Source: Sinorhizobium sp. B11
GTDB taxonomy: Bacteria; Pseudomonadota; Alphaproteobacteria; Rhizobiales; Rhizobiaceae
Length of the DNA: 64,000 nucleotides
Reading direction: 5' to 3'
Assembly: GCA_039725955.1 (NCBI GenBank)
Contig: CP091034.1
Coordinates: forward strand, 3,410,001 to 3,474,000
The notes under the pieces are model-generated. The model was not told where the DNA came from and did no database searches. It saw only the letters and a list, made by a program, of their open reading frames with translations. Made by a program: the position numbers and the translations under genes. This document shows, piece after piece, positions 60,688 through 64,000 of this stretch (positions within the stretch are counted from its first letter, which is position 1; each line of letters starts with the position of its first letter).

Positions 60688-61737
60688 ATGACCGAGCAGA
60701 CCAGACCGGCACCATCAGAAATCCGCGCGTTCCGCGCTGAAAATCCGAAGATGCGCGAGCGCGACATCGCCGCGCAGCTCAAGATTTCCGAGGCCGCCCT
60801 CGTCGCCGCCGAAGTCGGCATCAGTGCCGTGCGCATCGATGCCAGTGCTGCGAAACTCCTGGAGCGTGTTGCCGATCTCGGCGAGGTCATGGCCCTGTCG
60901 CGCAACGAAAGCGCCGTGCACGAAAAGATCGGCGTCTACGAAAACATCAAGATCGGCGAGCACAACGCCATCGTGCTCGGCGAAAACATCGATCTGCGCG
61001 TCTTCCCGAGCCGCTGGGTCCACGCCTTTGCCGTCACCAAGAAGGACGGTGACACAACACGCCTCAGCCTTCAGTATTTCGATAAGACAGGCAACGCCGT
61101 CCACAAGATCCACCTGCGCCCGGCATCCGATGTCGAAGCCTATCATCGCATCGTCGCCGAACTGAAGCTCAACGACCAGAGCCAGGAATTCGTCGAGGCT
61201 GAAACCTCCTTCGCCTCCGACGAAGACGGCAATGTCACCCAGGAAGAACTGCGCGACAACTGGAGCAAGATGACCGATACGCATGAATTCTTCGGCATGC
61301 TGAAACGCCTGAAGATCGGCCGCCAGGCTGCGGTGCGCTCCGTCGGCGACGACTATGCCTGGAAGCTCGACAATACGGCGACGGCAGAGATGATGCATGC
61401 CTCCGTCAAGGCAGGCCTGCCGATCATGTGCTTCGTTGCCAATAACGGCATCGTGCAGATCCATTCCGGCCCGATCTTCAATGTCCAGCCGATGGGTCCG
61501 TGGATCAACGTGCTCGACGAAACCTTCCATCTGCATTTGCGCCAGGACCACATTGCCGAGACCTGGGCCGTACGCAAGCCGACCAAGGACGGCCACGTCA
61601 CCTCGCTCGAAGCCTATGATGCTGACGGCAACATGATCATCCAGTTCTTCGGCAAGCGGAAGGAAGGTTCCGACGAGCGCAGCGAATGGCGCGAGATCAT
61701 GGAAAACCTGCCGCGAGCCGCAAGCGTCGCCGCATAA
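60688..61737 (+). CDS. hmuS: hemin-degrading factor HmuS
   Basis: HmuS/ChuS/HemS-type cytoplasmic protein of 349 residues. It is built from two similar halves (about 20-175 and 190-345), each with a large curved beta-sheet; haem contacts likely use His near VHEKIGVYENIKIG (about 74-87) and the second half's GPIFNVQPMGPWINVLD (about 257-273). It stores or degrades haem delivered by the ABC transporter. It precedes hmuT by 11 bases. Confidence 0.95.
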   Translation: MTEQTRPAPSEIRAFRAENPKMRERDIAAQLKISEAALVAAEVGISAVRIDASAAKLLERVADLGEVMALSRNESAVHEKIGVYENIKIGEHNAIVLGENIDLRVFPSRWVHAFAVTKKDGDTTRLSLQYFDKTGNAVHKIHLRPASDVEAYHRIVAELKLNDQSQEFVEAETSFASDEDGNVTQEELRDNWSKMTDTHEFFGMLKRLKIGRQAAVRSVGDDYAWKLDNTATAEMMHASVKAGLPIMCFVANNGIVQIHSGPIFNVQPMGPWINVLDETFHLHLRQDHIAETWAVRKPTKDGHVTSLEAYDADGNMIIQFFGKRKEGSDERSEWREIMENLPRAASVAA

Positions 61738-61748
61738 GGATCAGAGCG

Positions 61749-62672
61749 ATGAAAATCCGAAACAACCTGCGCCGGCTCCGTCTTTGGGAACTGGCTTTGA
61801 CTGCGGCTGTCATGATCCTGCCGCTGGTTCCGATGGCACCGGTCGGCGATGCCTTTGTGCGCCCCGCCCACGCGGAGGACAAGAAGCTCGATACGTCGCG
61901 GCTCGTTTCGGTCGGCGGTGACGTCACCGAGATCATCTACGCGCTCGGCGAGGAGAACAGGCTGATCGCACGCGACACGACGAGCCTGTATCCGGAAGCA
62001 GCGCTGAAACTGCCCGACGTCGGCTATATGCGCGCGCTCTCGCCGGAAGGCATTCTCGCCATGAACCCGACGGCGATCATCGCCGTCGAGGGCTCCGGCC
62101 CGCAGGAAGCGCTGAACGTTCTGAAGAATGCCAGCGTGCCCTTCGAGACCGTTCCGAATGCCTATACGCGCGACGGCATCATCGCCAAGATCGATCGTGT
62201 CGGCACGTTGCTGAACGTGCCGGACAAGGCGAAAGCCCTTGAAGAAAAGGTCGGCGCCGATCTCGATGCCGCCGTCACCGATGCCGAAAAGCGTCCCGAG
62301 GCCGAGCGCAAGCGCGTGCTCTTCATCTTGAGCGCCCAGAACGGCCGCATCATGGCGTCAGGCACAGGCACGGCTGCCGATGGCGTCATCAAGCTTGCCG
62401 GCGCCGTCAATGCGATCAGTGAATTCCCTGGCTACAAGCCGCTGACCGACGAGGCGATCATCAGCGCCAAGCCTGATGTGATCCTGATGATGAACCGCGG
62501 TGATGGCGCCGGCACGAAAAACGACGACCTGCTTGCCCAGCCCTCGATCGCGCTGACACCGGCCGGCGAGAAGAAGGCGATCATCCGCATGGATGGTCTG
62601 CATCTCCTGGGCTTCGGTCCGCGCACGGCAAGTGCAGTTCGCGAACTCAACGCGGCAATCTACGGGGGCTGA
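61749..62672 (+). CDS. hmuT: hemin ABC transporter periplasmic binding protein HmuT
   Basis: This 307-residue type III periplasmic binding protein starts at 61749 with a signal peptide (about 12-42, ending PAHAEDKK). The binding domains follow: RLVSVGGDVTEIIYALG (about 51-67) and RDTTSLYPEAALKLPDVGYM (about 74-93), where the Tyr is the haem ligand as in ShuT/HmuT. It passes haem to HmuUV. Its stop overlaps the hmuU start by one base. Confidence 0.95.
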   Translation: MKIRNNLRRLRLWELALTAAVMILPLVPMAPVGDAFVRPAHAEDKKLDTSRLVSVGGDVTEIIYALGEENRLIARDTTSLYPEAALKLPDVGYMRALSPEGILAMNPTAIIAVEGSGPQEALNVLKNASVPFETVPNAYTRDGIIAKIDRVGTLLNVPDKAKALEEKVGADLDAAVTDAEKRPEAERKRVLFILSAQNGRIMASGTGTAADGVIKLAGAVNAISEFPGYKPLTDEAIISAKPDVILMMNRGDGAGTKNDDLLAQPSIALTPAGEKKAIIRMDGLHLLGFGPRTASAVRELNAAIYGG

Positions 62673-63784
62673 TGATGGCCGTACCGGAAGCCATGATGGA
62701 AAACAGGCGATCCTTTTTGCCGGTCTTCAGCAGAAACCGGCAGGCGGGCGACAGAACCGAGCTTGCCCTGCTGGCGATCGCCTTCCTCGTCCTGGCTTCC
62801 GTTTTCGCCCTGCTCTTCTCCGTCACGACGGGAGCGTCCGACGCCTCCATTCTCGACGTCGTCAGAAACATGGCAGGCAACGAAACGGCGCTCAGCGCCC
62901 GTGACCGGATCATCATCTTCGACATTCGCCTGCCCCGCGCCATCCTCGGCTTCCTGATCGGCGGATCGCTCGCCGTCTCGGGCGCGGTCATGCAGGGCCT
63001 GTTTCGTAATCCGCTCGCCGATCCCGGCCTTGTCGGCGTCTCCTCGGGCGCTGGCTTCGGCGCGGTCGTGATGATCGTTCTCGGCGGCACGATCGCCGCC
63101 CCCCTCTACCTCGCACTCGGCATCTACGCCCTGCCGCTCGCAGCCTTCGGCGGCGGCCTTGCCACCACGCTGCTGCTTTACCGGGTCGCCACCAGCAACG
63201 GCCAGACCTCGGTCGCCACCATGCTGCTTGCCGGCATCGCGCTCGGCGCTCTGACCGGCGCGCTGACGGGCGTGTTGATCTACATGGCCAACGACCAGCA
63301 GCTGCGCGACTTGACCTTCTGGGGCATGGGCTCGCTTGCCGGCGCGACCTGGATCAAGATCGCGGCGGCCGGTCCGATCATCCTCCTCTCCTTCATCGCA
63401 CTACCCTTCATGGCCCGCGGCCTGAACGCCATCACGCTCGGCGAAGCGGCTGCCTTCCATATGGGCGTGCCGGTCCAGCGGCTGAAGAATATCGCCATCG
63501 TCACCGTTGCCGCCGCAACCGGCGCCTCCGTTGCCGTCAGCGGCGGCATCGGCTTCGTCGGCATCGTCGTTCCGCATATCCTGCGCATGGTAATCGGCCC
63601 GGACCATCGCTTCCTGCTGCCGGCCTCGGCACTGCTCGGCGGTTCGCTGCTGATTTTCGCCGATGTGCTCGCCCGCACCATCGTAGCACCCGCCGAAATG
63701 CCGATCGGCATCATCACGGCGGCCGTTGGCGGTCCCTTCTTCCTCTGGATCCTGTTGCGGCAGCGCTCGCGCCTTGCCCTGTGA
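62672..63784 (+). CDS. hmuU: hemin ABC transporter permease HmuU
   Basis: This FecCD/BtuC-type permease of 370 residues has about ten helices. Family marks are RLPRAILGFLIGGSLAVSGAVMQGLFRNPLADPG (key parts RLPRAI at about 88 and NPLADPGLVG at about 113) and GGIGFVGIVVPHI (about 291-303). It would form the dimeric channel with HmuV. ATG 62672 overlaps the hmuT stop; ATG 62675 is possible. Confidence 0.96.
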   Translation: MMAVPEAMMENRRSFLPVFSRNRQAGDRTELALLAIAFLVLASVFALLFSVTTGASDASILDVVRNMAGNETALSARDRIIIFDIRLPRAILGFLIGGSLAVSGAVMQGLFRNPLADPGLVGVSSGAGFGAVVMIVLGGTIAAPLYLALGIYALPLAAFGGGLATTLLLYRVATSNGQTSVATMLLAGIALGALTGALTGVLIYMANDQQLRDLTFWGMGSLAGATWIKIAAAGPIILLSFIALPFMARGLNAITLGEAAAFHMGVPVQRLKNIAIVTVAAATGASVAVSGGIGFVGIVVPHILRMVIGPDHRFLLPASALLGGSLLIFADVLARTIVAPAEMPIGIITAAVGGPFFLWILLRQRSRLAL

Positions 63785-63794
63785 GTGTGCACCG

Positions 63795-64000
63795 ATGATC
63801 GAAGTTTCCGGCGTCAGCGTGCGCCTTTCCGGCAAGACCATCGTCCGCGATGTCGCATTCACCGCAAAGGCCGGCGAACTGACCGCCATTGCCGGACCGA
63901 ACGGCTCCGGCAAGACAACCACGATGAAGGCCGTTTCCGGCGAGCTTGCCTATGAGGGCTGCGTATCTCTGAACGGCGAAGAGGTGCGCACATTGAGGCC
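63795..64000 (+). CDS. hmuV: hemin ABC transporter ATPase HmuV (truncated by window end)
   Basis: Only the first 68 codons are in the window. They show the Walker A AGPNGSGKTT (about residues 34-43) and the usual start MIEVSGVSVRLSGKTIV (about 1-17). Together with hmuT and hmuU it completes the haem importer. It starts 10 bases after the hmuU stop. The rest lies beyond 64000. Confidence 0.93.
   Translation, partial: MIEVSGVSVRLSGKTIVRDVAFTAKAGELTAIAGPNGSGKTTTMKAVSGELAYEGCVSLNGEEVRTLR

Noticed and set aside
1..64000. tRNA or rRNA genes
   Set aside because: No tRNA-like cloverleaf or rRNA segment was noticed while reading the sequence; a tRNAscan/Infernal run would be decisive.

Overview
The window looks like chromosome (or chromid) of a rhizobial alphaproteobacterium, probably Rhizobium or a close relative. 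The evidence is high GC, a tonB gene divergent from a hmuPSTUV haem-uptake operon, DUF982 and DUF2325 proteins, an IRO-type iron box, and four copies of a dispersed rhizobial palindromic repeat. No species can be named from the sequence alone.

Positions 1-28000 are an accessory island. It starts with a divergent SDR/LysR pair and an SRAP (YedK/HMCES-like) gene flanked by two small ORFs. Next is a Druantia type III-like defence locus: druH, split by an apparent +1 frameshift, then the 2033-residue helicase gene druE. A 5'-truncated, frameshifted dnaE2 remnant follows. The arsenic island is arsR-arsN2-arsC(thioredoxin type)-acr3-arsC(glutaredoxin type)-arsH, facing arsK-arsR2, plus a DUF6428 gene with cysteine pairs. 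After an unrecognised 333-residue gene and two related small ORFs comes a Tn7-like core: tnsA, tnsB, tnsC and tniQ/tnsD. A strong terminator and repeated AGTCCACGCTT motifs (candidate TnsB sites) follow. Three AT-richer genes of unknown function (28297-31146), one with SEC-C and HNH-like motifs, end at another copy of that motif. I infer that this is a Tn7-like element carrying defence and arsenic cargo, with its left end probably outside the window.

From 31178 on the content is ordinary rhizobial chromosome: LysR/alpha-beta hydrolase; a secreted aspartoacylase-family protein; small lipoproteins; an L,D-transpeptidase; two SDRs; an E2-acyltransferase-like gene with a frameshift in an A6 run; and a CecR-YbhGFSR-type efflux operon (43454-49130). 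Then come an Rrf2-linked oxidoreductase/cupin cluster, an aspartyl/asparaginyl hydroxylase, a Gfo/Idh/MocA-ThuA pair, an SMR pump with its TetR regulator, and a truncated globin.

The right end is an iron/haem region. The operon DUF2325-95aa-IsdG-like monooxygenase-VOC lies behind a TGA-N9-TCA box. It is followed by tonB, a small exported protein gene and, divergently, hmuP-hmuS-hmuT-hmuU-hmuV, with hmuV cut by the window edge. Together these genes would take in haem, supply TonB energy, move haem across the inner membrane and release its iron.
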